Of a DNA stretch of 64,000 bases, positions 23,807-31,178 are shown piece after piece. The notes beneath the pieces are model-generated. The model was not told the origin of the DNA, ran no database searches, and saw nothing but the letters and a program-made list of their open reading frames with translations. The position numbers and the translations under genes were made by a program. The stretch is from CAYNFQ01 sp964396715 (GTDB taxonomy: Bacteria; Patescibacteriota; Microgenomatia; Daviesbacterales; UBA10151): positions 1 to 64,000 of the forward strand of contig CAYNFQ010000003.1 in NCBI GenBank assembly GCA_964396715.1. The letters are read 5' to 3'. The stretch's first letter is position 1. The number at the start of each line of letters is the position of its first letter.

Positions 23807-24092
23807 GCCTTCTTTTTTCTACTCTTTTACGCAAATCACGGAAATAATTATGAACATCTTCTTCTGTTTCTAAAACAATATCGTTTTCTTCAGGTTCCTT
23901 CTCAGCCTGCAAAACTCTGTTCTCAAACCATCTTGGGAATCCATTTTCAGTAATTTCTTCTTCTTGATAAACAATTTTTCTTAGAGCATCCCGCACAAGC
24001 TCGGAAATAGAAGCATATCTTCGTTCTACCACCATTTTTTTGGCATCTTTGTACATTTCTTTTGGTAATGAAATGTTAACCGTAGTTGTCAT
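23793..24092 (-). CDS. Ribbon-helix-helix antitoxin
   Basis: The N-terminus MTTTVNISLPKEMYKDAKKM and YASISELVRDALRKIV form a ribbon-helix-helix fold like CopG/ParD. The remaining 50 acidic residues would wrap the toxin. It is the first gene of a two-gene module with its own promoter, and probably represses that promoter. The module lies between rpsI and the remnant of its 3' end. Confidence 0.85.
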   Translation of the reverse strand: MTTTVNISLPKEMYKDAKKMVVERRYASISELVRDALRKIVYQEEEITENGFPRWFENRVLQAEKEPEENDIVLETEEDVHNYFRDLRKRVEKRRHGKS

Positions 24093-24100
24093 AGAGAATG

Positions 24101-24106
24101 ATTATA
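24101..24106 (-). promoter_or_regulatory. -10 box of toxin-antitoxin module
   Basis: TATAAT lies 8 nt before the antitoxin ATG at 24092. Confidence 0.55.
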
Positions 24107-24150
24107 TTGTATGATATTCATACAAACTTTGTCAATTAACAGCATTGAAA

Positions 24151-24564
24151 TTAACGTTTTGGGGACTGCTTTTTTGCCCTTGCTTTTCCGGCATGACCGT
24201 ATTTTCTTCTTTCTTTAACCCTGGCATCACGCGTTAAAAGTCCCTCTTTTTTCAAAACTGTCCGCAAAGTTGGTTCTACTTTAGCAAGAGCCCTGGAAAC
24301 TCCATGTATAACTGCCTCCAGTTGTGAAACCCTTCCTCCTCCTGTAACTTTTGCAGAAATTGTATATTTACCAACTGTCTTTGTAATCTCCAAAGGTTTT
24401 TGATAAATCTTTTGAAAAATTGCTCCGGCAAAATACTGGGCAATTGGTTTTCCATTAACAGTAATTTGTCCCTGGCCCGGAGAAATTCTCACCCTGGCCA
24501 CTGCTTCTTTTCTTCTCCCTACAGTATTTACACCAATTCCTTTTTTTACAGCCTTTGGTTCCAT
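24151..24564 (-). CDS. rpsI: Ribosomal protein S9
   Basis: This 137-residue 30S protein has TVGRRKEAVARVRISPG, GGGRVSQLEAVIHGVSRAL and the C-terminal KKQSPKR tail that reaches the P-site tRNA. I place the start at 24564 (MEPKAVKK): a GGAGAA sits 13 nt upstream, while the longer frame would overlap rplM and lacks a site. It is the last gene of the alpha operon, and a toxin-antitoxin module follows. Confidence 0.95.
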   Translation of the reverse strand: MEPKAVKKGIGVNTVGRRKEAVARVRISPGQGQITVNGKPIAQYFAGAIFQKIYQKPLEITKTVGKYTISAKVTGGGRVSQLEAVIHGVSRALAKVEPTLRTVLKKEGLLTRDARVKERRKYGHAGKARAKKQSPKR

Positions 24565-24565
24565 A

Positions 24566-24958
24566 TTATATTTTTTCTCCTGCATATACTTTTAATTTCT
24601 TTATCATTTTTTTACCTAATTTATTACCCGGCAACATTCCTGCTACTGCATGCTCTATGACATATTCAGGGCGTCTTTCAATCATTTTCTCAAAAGTCTC
24701 CACTCTTAAGCCTCCGGGATAACCTGAATGTCTGGTGTACTTTTTCTCTTGCATTTTTTTACCGGATAATTTAATTTTGGCAGCATTGATGACCACCACA
24801 TAATCTCCCATATCTAAATATGGAACATACGCTGGTTTATTTTTGCCCATCAAAATCTTTGCCACCTCTGTTGCCAGTCTGCCCAAAATTTTACCAGATG
24901 CATCAATATTATGCGTTTGTCTTTGAATATTCTTTCCTGAAACTACATTGGTACTCAT
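24566..24958 (-). CDS. rplM: Ribosomal protein L13
   Basis: This 130-residue 50S protein nucleates 23S rRNA assembly. Its hallmarks are DASGKILGRLATEVAKIL, the YVVVINAAKIKLSGKK block and the HSGYPGGLR loop. It overlaps rplQ by 4 bp (ATGA) and lies 1 bp before rpsI, the standard rplM-rpsI pair. Confidence 0.97.
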   Translation of the reverse strand: MSTNVVSGKNIQRQTHNIDASGKILGRLATEVAKILMGKNKPAYVPYLDMGDYVVVINAAKIKLSGKKMQEKKYTRHSGYPGGLRVETFEKMIERRPEYVIEHAVAGMLPGNKLGKKMIKKLKVYAGEKI

Positions 24959-25482
24959 TTAGATGTTTTCCTTATTGTTGTTTTCTTTGCTGTTACTTTT
25001 TTAACTGTAGCGACTTTTCTGACAACCGGCTTTTTAATCTTGTCTGTTTTCTTACTTATCACTTGCTCGCCACGCTTCGCTTGCGAAGCGGGTATCTTGT
25101 TACTTGTTACTTGTTCTAAAGGTTTTAACTCTTCAGCCCCAATAATACTCATTTTAACTACAGTTGTACTATCTCCTTCTCTTGCTCCCATTCTTATCAT
25201 ACTGGTATATCCGGAAATTCTATTTCCCAGTTTCGGAGCTATTTCTTTTATTAATCTTTCTTGTAGTAATTTATTGGAAAAATATGCTTGGAGTAATCTT
25301 TGGGAATTTTTACTCTTGGCCAAATTGATAATTTTATCAGCCAACCCTTTTATTGCCTTAGCTTTAGCCTCTGAAGTAGTTAAGTTTCCATGCAGGAAAA
25401 GCTCCTGCACTAAGCTTTTAAAGAGTGCTCGTCTTTCATTTTTATTTCTTCCCAGTTTTTTACCATAAACTCTATGCCTCAC
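24955..25482 (-). CDS. rplQ: Ribosomal protein L17 with repeat-derived tail
   Basis: The first 115 residues are standard L17 (KKLGRNKNERRALFKSLVQ; TTSEAKAKAIKGLADKII). About 60 extra residues follow: VTSNKIPASQAKRGEQVIS, then a Lys/Ala/Thr-rich stretch. The VTSNK part is encoded by GTAACAA heptamers and the SQAKRG part by a GCTTCGC palindrome, so the extension grew from repeat DNA. It overlaps rpoA by 11 bp. Confidence 0.95.
   Translation of the reverse strand: MRHRVYGKKLGRNKNERRALFKSLVQELFLHGNLTTSEAKAKAIKGLADKIINLAKSKNSQRLLQAYFSNKLLQERLIKEIAPKLGNRISGYTSMIRMGAREGDSTTVVKMSIIGAEELKPLEQVTSNKIPASQAKRGEQVISKKTDKIKKPVVRKVATVKKVTAKKTTIRKTSK
25068..25116. repeat. Palindrome plus heptamer array in rplQ
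   Basis: A palindrome of GCTTCGC and GCGAAGC (about 25074-25090) is followed at 25096-25116 by three TTGTTAC heptamers, all inside the L17 C-terminal extension. Confidence 0.75.
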
Positions 25483-26377
25483 GCAGAGTCAACCCCCTCT
25501 CTGAGAGCTTTTCGGATATCAGACTTAATGATTTGGTACCCAAATTTTTGGCTTTCAAAAGTTGCGGGCGGGGAATATTAATCAGATCTTCAATGGTATT
25601 TAACTCAATTGCCTTTAAGGCATTGGTAATCCGAACCGGCAGATCCAGTTCTTCAATGGTAAGTTTTAGCAACTCTTCTGAGATTGTCGAAGAAACATTA
25701 TCTACCTCTTCTTCTTGATCCGGCTCGTAAACTTTTCTGAAAGTCTCGGAAAGGATCTTTGACGCCTCAAGTAAGGCCTCCATCGGAGTTACCACACCAT
25801 TGGTGGTGATATCCAAACTCAATTTATCAAAATTCGTGCTTCTGCCAACTCTGGTAGGTTCTACTGTATAATTTACCGCCACAACCGGACTAAAAAGCGC
25901 ATCAACTGAAATTGCCCCAATCTCGGGCAGTTTCCTCTCCTCTGCCATAGAATATCCTTTACCCCTTAAGGCAATCATCTCCATGTTAAGCTTGGATTTA
26001 GCATCTGTTAAAGTTGCAATATGCTGATCTTTGGAGATAATTTCTCCATCCCCTGCTATTTCAAAATCCGAGGCTGTAATCACCTTTTTGCCCGAAGCTT
26101 TTATGGTAAGCTTAATAGGCGTTTCTGAATTAACTCTGAGGTTAATCTTTTTAATATTTAAGATAATTTCTATCACGTCTTCCAAAACCCCCTCAATTGT
26201 CGAGAATTGGTGTGAAACTCCGTCAATCTTGATAGATGTTACAGCAGAACCTGAAAGGGCAGTCAAAAGCACCCGCCTTAAGCTATTGCCCATGGTGTGA
26301 CCAAATCCTTCTTGCAAAGGTTCTATGGCAATTTGGGCAAAATTATCTGATTCTTTATCTGTGGTAATTTTAAACAT
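25472..26377 (-). CDS. rpoA: RNA polymerase subunit alpha
   Basis: This 301-residue protein has the N-terminal assembly domain (PLQEGFGHTMGNSLRRVLLT, near 18; YTVEPTRVGRSTNFDKLSLD, near 170) and a C-terminal DNA-binding domain with two helix-hairpin-helix motifs (NTIEDLINIPRPQLLKAKNL). It starts 2 bp after rpsD, in the conserved order rpsM-rpsK-rpsD-rpoA-rplQ. Confidence 0.98.
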   Translation of the reverse strand: MFKITTDKESDNFAQIAIEPLQEGFGHTMGNSLRRVLLTALSGSAVTSIKIDGVSHQFSTIEGVLEDVIEIILNIKKINLRVNSETPIKLTIKASGKKVITASDFEIAGDGEIISKDQHIATLTDAKSKLNMEMIALRGKGYSMAEERKLPEIGAISVDALFSPVVAVNYTVEPTRVGRSTNFDKLSLDITTNGVVTPMEALLEASKILSETFRKVYEPDQEEEVDNVSSTISEELLKLTIEELDLPVRITNALKAIELNTIEDLINIPRPQLLKAKNLGTKSLSLISEKLSERGLTLREA

Positions 26378-26379
26378 AA

Positions 26380-26982
26380 TTATCTTGAATAATATTCCAC
26401 AATCAACTGCTCATCAATTGATTGTTCCATCTCCTCCCGTTGAGGAATTCTTAAAACCTTGCCTACTGTAGCCTGTCTTTCAAGCCACTCCGGCAAGGTC
26501 ACATTTACCTCTAAACTCTTTTTAACCTGTGCATTATCGCCTAATTTAGGCGATAATGCAATAGCCTGATCCTTCTTGACTATAAATGAAGGAATAGTCA
26601 CCTTGCTATTGTCAACCAGGATATGACCGTGTGAGACCATCTGTCTTGCCTCGGCCCTGCTTGTTGCGAAACCTAACTTATAAACTACATTATCAAGCCT
26701 TGTTTCCAAAGTTTGGAGTAAACTTAAACCTGTAGAACCTTTAACTTTGGAGGCCATCTCATAATATTTTTTAAATTGTCTCTCTAAAATTCCATACAAC
26801 CTTTTTGCTTTTTGTTTTTCCCGCAGCTGCACCCCGTATTCTGAAATTCTTCTTCTTACTCTGCCGGTGTGTTGGCCGGGCGCCACAATCCCCTTTCTTT
26901 CCAAGGATTTAACATCTTTGGCAAAAAGAGGCAACCCTTCCCTTCGACTCAGTCTGCGTTTCGGACCGGTATATCTACCCAT
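26380..26982 (-). CDS. rpsD: Ribosomal protein S4
   Basis: This 200-residue primary 16S rRNA binder has the S4 domain (LETRLDNVVYKLGFATSRAE, then ARQMVSHGHILVDN). A four-cysteine zinc site is not visible at the N-terminus, so this is the zinc-free type. A GGAGG ribosome-binding site lies just upstream. The 105-bp gap to rpsK holds a heptamer array and a 31-bp repeat. Confidence 0.97.
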   Translation of the reverse strand: MGRYTGPKRRLSRREGLPLFAKDVKSLERKGIVAPGQHTGRVRRRISEYGVQLREKQKAKRLYGILERQFKKYYEMASKVKGSTGLSLLQTLETRLDNVVYKLGFATSRAEARQMVSHGHILVDNSKVTIPSFIVKKDQAIALSPKLGDNAQVKKSLEVNVTLPEWLERQATVGKVLRIPQREEMEQSIDEQLIVEYYSR

Positions 26983-27010
26983 AGATTGACCTCCTGTCTA
27001 TGGAATTTCC

Positions 27011-27044
27011 AATTTGATATTTGATATTTGATATTTGATATTTG
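27011..27044. repeat. Heptamer tandem repeat between rpsK and rpsD
   Basis: Nearly five copies of a 7-bp TTTGATA unit lie directly next to the 31-bp repeat at 27044-27074. Confidence 0.9.
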
Positions 27045-27074
27045 CCGCCTTTGGCGAGCCTCGTCTTTGACGGG
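27044..27074. repeat. 31-bp dispersed repeat, copy 1
   Basis: These 31 bp (starting GCCGCCTTTGGCGAG, ending TTTGACGGG) are identical to 36255-36285, where they are translated as part of rpsQ. Here the copy is intergenic. Confidence 0.9.
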
Positions 27075-27087
27075 AGATTTGACATTA

Positions 27088-27483
27088 CTATACCCTCCTC
27101 CTTTTTTTGGGTCTTGGCCCATTGTGGGGAATCGGTGTTACATCAGCAATCATGGTGATGTTTATCCCCGCATTCCTTAAAGCCTTGATGGTGGCGTCTC
27201 TTCCCGTACCCGGGCCTTTGATATAAACTTCACAAGAGGTCATACCCATGGCCTTGCCTTTTTGGGCAACAGCCTCCATTGCCGAAATTGCGGCAAAGGG
27301 GGTGGCTCTTCTGGCTCCTTTAAAACCGGATGAGCCGGATGAACCCCAGGCTAAAGTATTACCAGATGCATCTGTTAAAGTTACTAAAGTATTATTAAAA
27401 GTTGCAGTCACATAGACCCTGCCGCTAGTTACTTTCTTTTCTGTTTTTTGTTTTTTTATTGATGTGATTTGTTGCTTAGCCAT
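27088..27483 (-). CDS. rpsK: Ribosomal protein S11
   Basis: This 131-residue platform protein of the 30S subunit has GRVYVTATFNNTLVTLTDASG, SSGFKGARRATPFAA and the C-terminal IADVTPIPHNGPRPKKRRRV. Its ribosome-binding site (GAGGAACTAAAAAGAAT before ATG) is one unit of a 20-bp tandem repeat that also makes up the end of rpsM. Confidence 0.97.
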   Translation of the reverse strand: MAKQQITSIKKQKTEKKVTSGRVYVTATFNNTLVTLTDASGNTLAWGSSGSSGFKGARRATPFAAISAMEAVAQKGKAMGMTSCEVYIKGPGTGRDATIKALRNAGINITMIADVTPIPHNGPRPKKRRRV

Positions 27484-27484
27484 A

Positions 27485-27541
27485 TTCTTTTTAGTTCCTC
27501 TAATTTCTTTTTAGTTCCTCTAATTTCTTTTTAGTTCCTCC
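27485..27541. repeat. 20-bp tandem repeat at the rpsM/rpsK junction
   Basis: There are nearly three units of 20 bp (27485-27504, 27505-27524, partial 27525-27541). On the minus strand each contains AGAGGAACTAAAAAGAA, so the same unit encodes the last rpsM codons, spans the rpsM stop and supplies the rpsK ribosome-binding site. Confidence 0.9.
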
Positions 27542-27952
27542 TTCTGGAACCTTAGCTGCTACCGGGCCTCCTGTTTTTGCTACCACTTCTTTTCTGACAG
27601 TTCCGACAGTCTTTCTTTTGCCTCTTTTGGTTCTGGAGTTACTTCTGGTTCTCTGGCCCCTGACAGGCAAACCCCTACGATGCCTGAAACCTCTGTAACT
27701 GCTGATGTCTTCCAGTCTTTTGATATTCTGTTCAATCTCTTGTTTTAAATCTCCTTCAACCTTAAATTTATCAACCACTTTTTGTAATTTGTTGATTTCT
27801 TCTTCAGTTAATTCTTTTATTCTTTTAGCTCCATCCACACCTGCATCCTGTAAAACAGACATCACATTGGATCTTCCTATACCAAAAATATAAGTTAGCC
27901 CTATGTCTGCTCTCTTGTTCTCGGGAAGATCTACACCAGCTATACGTGCCAT
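27500..27952 (-). CDS. rpsM: Ribosomal protein S13
   Basis: S13 sits in the 30S head and bridges to 50S. Hallmarks are MARIAGVDLPENKRADIGLT, IFGIGRSNVMSVLQDAGVD and GFRHRRGLPVRGQRTRSNSR. I use the ATG at 27952 because MARIAGVDLP is the family start. The longer frame begins inside a palindromic repeat and heptamers. The C-terminus KKKLEELKRN comes from a 20-bp tandem repeat. Confidence 0.96.
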   Translation of the reverse strand: MARIAGVDLPENKRADIGLTYIFGIGRSNVMSVLQDAGVDGAKRIKELTEEEINKLQKVVDKFKVEGDLKQEIEQNIKRLEDISSYRGFRHRRGLPVRGQRTRSNSRTKRGKRKTVGTVRKEVVAKTGGPVAAKVPEGGTKKKLEELKRN

Positions 27953-27967
27953 TAGTAGTTTCCTCCG

Positions 27968-28010
27968 AATTGTAAATTGTAAATTGTAAACCTGTCTGCC
28001 GACAGGCAAG
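27968..28010. repeat. Heptamer array plus GC-rich palindrome copy 3
   Basis: Three ATTGTAA heptamers (27968-27990) abut a palindrome CCTGTCTGCCGACAGG (27991-28006) in the rpsM leader. The palindrome belongs to the same family as 5941-5985 and 36309-36330. Confidence 0.8.
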
Positions 28011-28024
28011 ATTGTAAATTCATA

Positions 28025-28141
28025 TTATCCCTGCCTTTGCTTGTGTCTTGGGTCACGTGGGCAAATGACATATAACATACCCTCTCTCTTGACTATTTTA
28101 CAAAATTTACATCTGGTTTTAATACTGGCTGCTACTTTCAT
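28025..28141 (-). CDS. rpmJ: Ribosomal protein L36
   Basis: The 38-codon gene reads MKVAASIKTRCKFCKIVKRE, then ICPRDPRHKQRQG. The four zinc ligands are C11, C14, C27 and H33 (CxxC...C...H), the classic zinc-ribbon L36. It lies between infA and rpsM, the conserved position. Confidence 0.95.
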   Translation of the reverse strand: MKVAASIKTRCKFCKIVKREGMLYVICPRDPRHKQRQG

Positions 28142-28176
28142 ATTATTAGTTCTTAGTTCAGAGTGCTTAGTTCGTA
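28142..28176. repeat. Degenerate heptamer repeat
   Basis: A 7-bp periodic TAGTTCN sequence (TTAGTTC, TTAGTTC-like, TTAGTTCG) lies between infA and rpmJ. Confidence 0.6.
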
Positions 28177-28211
28177 GTAATTTCTATGAACTACCAACTA
28201 ATAACTCATAA

Positions 28212-28454
28212 CTATTTAAGTCTAAACGTTATCCTTCCTTTATCCAAATCATATTTAGGACTCATTTCCACTCTGACCCTGTCTCCTTCCAAAAGCCTGA
28301 TATAGTGCATTCTCATCTTACCTGAAATGTGGCACAAGATCACCCTACCCAAAAGCTCGGGCAGATCATCACACTTTTGTATCTCAACTCTGAATAAAGT
28401 ATTAGGCAAAACCTCTTTAACTTTACCCTCAACCTCAATCACATCTTTTACCAT
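28212..28454 (-). CDS. infA: Translation initiation factor IF-1
   Basis: This 80-residue OB-fold factor blocks the A site during initiation. VIEVEGKVKEVLPNTLFRVE, HISGKMRMHYIRLLEGDRV and YDLDKGRITFR are typical. The loop between strands 3 and 4 (QKCDDLPELLGRVILC) is several residues longer than usual. I choose ATG 28454; the longer frame needs a TTG. Confidence 0.93.
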   Translation of the reverse strand: MVKDVIEVEGKVKEVLPNTLFRVEIQKCDDLPELLGRVILCHISGKMRMHYIRLLEGDRVRVEMSPKYDLDKGRITFRLK

Positions 28455-28505
28455 AAATTTTAAAGTCAAAGTATTTTATCAGAATCAGCCTCATAATACA
28501 ACCCA

Positions 28506-29276
28506 CTATGGGATTCGCCAGTCTGTTAAAACCTCCCCCTTTCCCTTTTCCACAACCACACTCATCTCAAAAAGTCCGGCATAAGAGTGGTCCTCAGTGG
28601 AAAAAGTCCATCCGTCTTTTTCTAAAACTACCTCAGATCCACCTTTGGCATAAATTACCTCAATGGCCAGAGTCATCCCTCTTTTTAACAGATGTCCTGC
28701 TCCTTTCTTTCCGTACCCGGGTATCTCAGGATCCTCGTGCAAACTCCTGCCCACGCCATGCCCAACTAAACTTTTAACTATACTATATCCTGCTCCTTCT
28801 ACTTTAGATTGAATTGCTGCTGAAATATCACCCACTCTATTCCCTGCGACTGCTTGTGCTATCCCCTCCTGCAATGCCTCTTCTCCAATTTCTAAAAATT
28901 TCTCTTTTTCCTCTCTAGCTTCCAGTTTCCAGTTTCCAGCATCTACTAATACACTCCATGCGCAATCCGTATGCCAGCCTTTATACACAACCGCCAAATC
29001 AACAGACACTATATCACCTGCAACAAACTTTCTGGCAGTAGGTATTCCGTGTACCACCTGTTCATTAACTGTGACACAGGTGGCGTAGTTATACCCGGGT
29101 ACTGATTTATAAGATAAATCCCCACCCAAACGATAAATTTCCTCCTCAGCTAATTTATCCACCTCAAGCTCGCTTACTCCAACCTTAATAGCCTGCAGAG
29201 CTTTTTTCAAAGCCGATGCGGCAATTGCTCCAGACTTTCTCATTAAACTTAACTCATATGTGTTTCTTGATTTCAT
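28506..29276 (-). CDS. map: Methionine aminopeptidase, type I
   Basis: The enzyme removes N-terminal Met. Metal ligands are visible in order: VSVDLAVVYKGWHTD (two Asp), GHGVGRSLHEDP (His), AIEVIYAKG (Glu) and STEDHSYAGLFEMSVVV (Glu). There is no N-terminal zinc finger, so it is the short type. Start 29276 (MKSRNTYELSLMRKSG) matches the family start and overlaps adk by 23 bp. Confidence 0.95.
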   Translation of the reverse strand: MKSRNTYELSLMRKSGAIAASALKKALQAIKVGVSELEVDKLAEEEIYRLGGDLSYKSVPGYNYATCVTVNEQVVHGIPTARKFVAGDIVSVDLAVVYKGWHTDCAWSVLVDAGNWKLEAREEKEKFLEIGEEALQEGIAQAVAGNRVGDISAAIQSKVEGAGYSIVKSLVGHGVGRSLHEDPEIPGYGKKGAGHLLKRGMTLAIEVIYAKGGSEVVLEKDGWTFSTEDHSYAGLFEMSVVVEKGKGEVLTDWRIP

Positions 29277-29778
29277 CCTGGATCTTTTGTATATCTCCCG
29301 TTCCCCCAACTTCAACTAATATACCCTGACTGTTGTAGTAGTCTAGCAGTGGTTGGGTTTGTTTATAATATAGATCCAACCTTCGTCTAATAAGTTCCTC
29401 TGTATCATCTGCTCTTCCTCTTAAAAGCAACCTTTTGATGACTGTTTCTTTGGGCACATTCAGATAAATCACTTTATCAAACTCTGGATCAAACATATTG
29501 AGCTGTTCCAAAGTCCTAGGATAACCATCCATCACAAAACCATTTTTACAATCTTCCTCACTTACTCTTTTTCTAACTATTTCTGCAGTAGTCTGGTCAT
29601 CCACCAGCTGGCCGGAATCCAGGATATTTTTAATTCTTCTCCCCTCATCAGAACCTTCTTCTCTTATTCTTCTAAAAATATCCCCTGTTGATATTTTAGG
29701 AACTCCCGAATGCTGAGCCAGCAGATCTGCCTGTGTAGATTTACCGCTGCCTTGCGGGCCAATCAGTAAAATTTTCAT
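29254..29778 (-). CDS. adk: Adenylate kinase, short form
   Basis: ATP+AMP to 2 ADP. The P-loop GPQGSGKST (7-15), the AMP-binding STGDIFRR near 30 and DGYPRTLEQ near 83 are present. At 174 residues the LID domain is replaced by a short RGRADDTEELIRRRL loop, so no zinc LID exists. It has its own leaderless promoter, divergent from the gene at 29819, and is separated from secY by cargo genes. Confidence 0.95.
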   Translation of the reverse strand: MKILLIGPQGSGKSTQADLLAQHSGVPKISTGDIFRRIREEGSDEGRRIKNILDSGQLVDDQTTAEIVRKRVSEEDCKNGFVMDGYPRTLEQLNMFDPEFDKVIYLNVPKETVIKRLLLRGRADDTEELIRRRLDLYYKQTQPLLDYYNSQGILVEVGGTGDIQKIQDEIKKHI

Positions 29779-29784
29779 TCTGCC

Positions 29785-29790
29785 ATTATA
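29785..29790 (-). promoter_or_regulatory. -10 box, leaderless adk
   Basis: TATAAT lies 6 nt before the adk ATG (29778). A second TATAAT on the plus strand about 20 bp away serves the divergent gene at 29819. Confidence 0.65.
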
Positions 29791-29818
29791 TCAGCAATCT
29801 GTTATAATTAGTATTACT

Positions 29819-30052
29819 ATGAACAGGGATCTTACAGAAAAAACATTACATTCTCTTCTTTCAGGTTCTCATCCTTTGGCTAAAAAATATGCTGGAAAAC
29901 AGGTCTTTGTAGTAGATAAAGAGATTATACCTATTGGAAGAAGTACAAAATCCTTGTCTGATTTTAAACAACTAAAGATAAAACATGGTAAATCACCTGT
30001 CGCTGTTTTTGTTCCTCAGCCTGGAGCATCATATATACTTATCCTCAAATGA
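29819..30052 (+). CDS. DUF5678-like small protein
   Basis: The 77-residue protein contains YAGKQVFVVDKEIIPIGRST and ends in a VAVFVPQPGASYILI strand. This resembles DUF5678, in which a 'Y.GK.Va..dg.ii..G' block precedes a 'p....vP' strand. It overlaps the aspartic protease gene by 4 bp (ATGA), so the two are a unit. Similar pairs of a small DUF with a retropepsin-like protein are known to me, but without an assigned role. Confidence 0.65.
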   Translation: MNRDLTEKTLHSLLSGSHPLAKKYAGKQVFVVDKEIIPIGRSTKSLSDFKQLKIKHGKSPVAVFVPQPGASYILILK

Positions 30053-30459
30053 AGATATTATCCTCTCCTTTTAGTTTCAAAGGAGATGGTTATTTAGGTA
30101 AAATCTATCGGCCCTATATTCAGATACTGATCTCTTCAGATAAAATTGATGAATGGATTCCTACAGAAATGATTGTTGACACAGGTGCTGACTATACTCT
30201 TTTTCCAAAAAGATATGCTGGATTTTTAGGAATCAATCTCAATAAGGAATGTAAAATGGAAAAAACCCAAGGTGTGGGAGGACAAGAAAAAATTTACCTT
30301 TGTAAAAAAGGTGTTTTTATAAAAATTGGAGAGTTTAAGCAAGAAATTCCTGTAGGCTTTTTAAACAGGGATAATATCCCTTCACTCCTAGGAAGATTGC
30401 AAGCTTTAGAAGTCTTAACTCTGACTATGAAAGATAAAACAACAAAATTTGAGATATAG
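30049..30459 (+). CDS. Retropepsin-like aspartic protease
   Basis: This 136-residue protein has MIVDTGADYTLFPKRYA (catalytic DTGAD at about 43-47) and the flap and hydrophobic-hydrophobic-Gly block SLLGRLQALE near 113, the signature of single-domain retroviral-type aspartic proteases that work as homodimers. There is no signal peptide, so it is probably cytoplasmic. It is translationally coupled to the DUF5678-like gene, and the pair is oriented against the ribosomal operon, which marks it as inserted cargo. Confidence 0.8.
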   Translation: MKILSSPFSFKGDGYLGKIYRPYIQILISSDKIDEWIPTEMIVDTGADYTLFPKRYAGFLGINLNKECKMEKTQGVGGQEKIYLCKKGVFIKIGEFKQEIPVGFLNRDNIPSLLGRLQALEVLTLTMKDKTTKFEI

Positions 30460-30490
30460 TCGTACAAGCAATTGGCATAAAGTTTGTGCG

Positions 30491-30507
30491 GACACCTTGA
30501 AGGTGTC
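30491..30507. repeat. Perfect 8-bp dyad
   Basis: GACACCTT and AAGGTGTC are separated by one base, between the convergent genes 30049-30459 and 30534-31148. A DNA-binding dyad or weak bidirectional terminator is possible; no T-run follows. Confidence 0.5.
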
Positions 30508-30533
30508 AAGCTAAATTTCTTTTATTAAGGATT

Positions 30534-31148
30534 TTATTTTGAAGGAGAACTTTTTTGTTGCAACTCCTGAAACCTTCTTCCAAGTGCATCAGATTTTAAA
30601 TAATCCTTATAGGACTGCACACCTTCTGCTAATCCCTTTGATGAGTCAAACTCTGTTTTCAATCTTGTTTGGTCATTTGTCCCTAAAGCATCAAAAATAC
30701 CTTTTTGTGTTGTTATCCTATTCGATATACTATGTATTTGACCCATATCAACTCCTATATTTAAATAGATAATATTTCCATATCCATCATCCCATTGAGC
30801 AATCATTGATTCTGCCATTTCTTCGCTAGTTAACCTTTTTCCTGCCAGGACAGCTTGTTTTATAGCTTCACTATCTGTAACATGTCCTAATGGTTTAGGA
30901 CTATGGACTACTTGTTCATGAATTCTATCTAATTCTGCTTTTACGGCTTGATGTTCTGCAGCAACAGTTGCTTCAAGCCCGAGACGGAATCGTTCGCCCT
31001 GAGCAGTTAAGGCTTCTTTAAGCTTAGCATTTGCTGCTTCTCCTTCTCTTTTGATACGATCTATTTCTGCCTGTTCTTTTTCAGAAGGTTTCATCCCCAG
31101 AAAGCCATGAATTCTGCCAATTAAGTCTGGTGGTTCTTTATCTGCCAT
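30534..31148 (-). CDS. Hypothetical protein, coiled coil plus C-terminal domain
   Basis: This 204-residue soluble protein has a charged helical region at about 20-75 (KQAEIDRIKREGEAANAKL-like) and a mixed region around WDDGYGNIIYLNIGVDMGQI. It ends Ser/Gln/Lys-rich. I do not recognise it. It lies directly behind secY but has its own -10 box, and is probably cargo inserted between secY and adk. Confidence 0.55.
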   Translation of the reverse strand: MADKEPPDLIGRIHGFLGMKPSEKEQAEIDRIKREGEAANAKLKEALTAQGERFRLGLEATVAAEHQAVKAELDRIHEQVVHSPKPLGHVTDSEAIKQAVLAGKRLTSEEMAESMIAQWDDGYGNIIYLNIGVDMGQIHSISNRITTQKGIFDALGTNDQTRLKTEFDSSKGLAEGVQSYKDYLKSDALGRRFQELQQKSSPSK

Positions 31149-31154
31149 GAAAAA

Positions 31155-31160
31155 ATTATA
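31155..31160 (-). promoter_or_regulatory. -10 box, leaderless gene at 31148
   Basis: TATAAT lies 6 nt before the ATG, between secY and the hypothetical gene. Confidence 0.6.
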
Positions 31161-31178
31161 TCATAATTCAAATTAAAC

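Noticed and set aside
29779..30533. secY 3'-end remnant near adk
   Set aside because: No match to the codons for IERSYEVFARR is visible.
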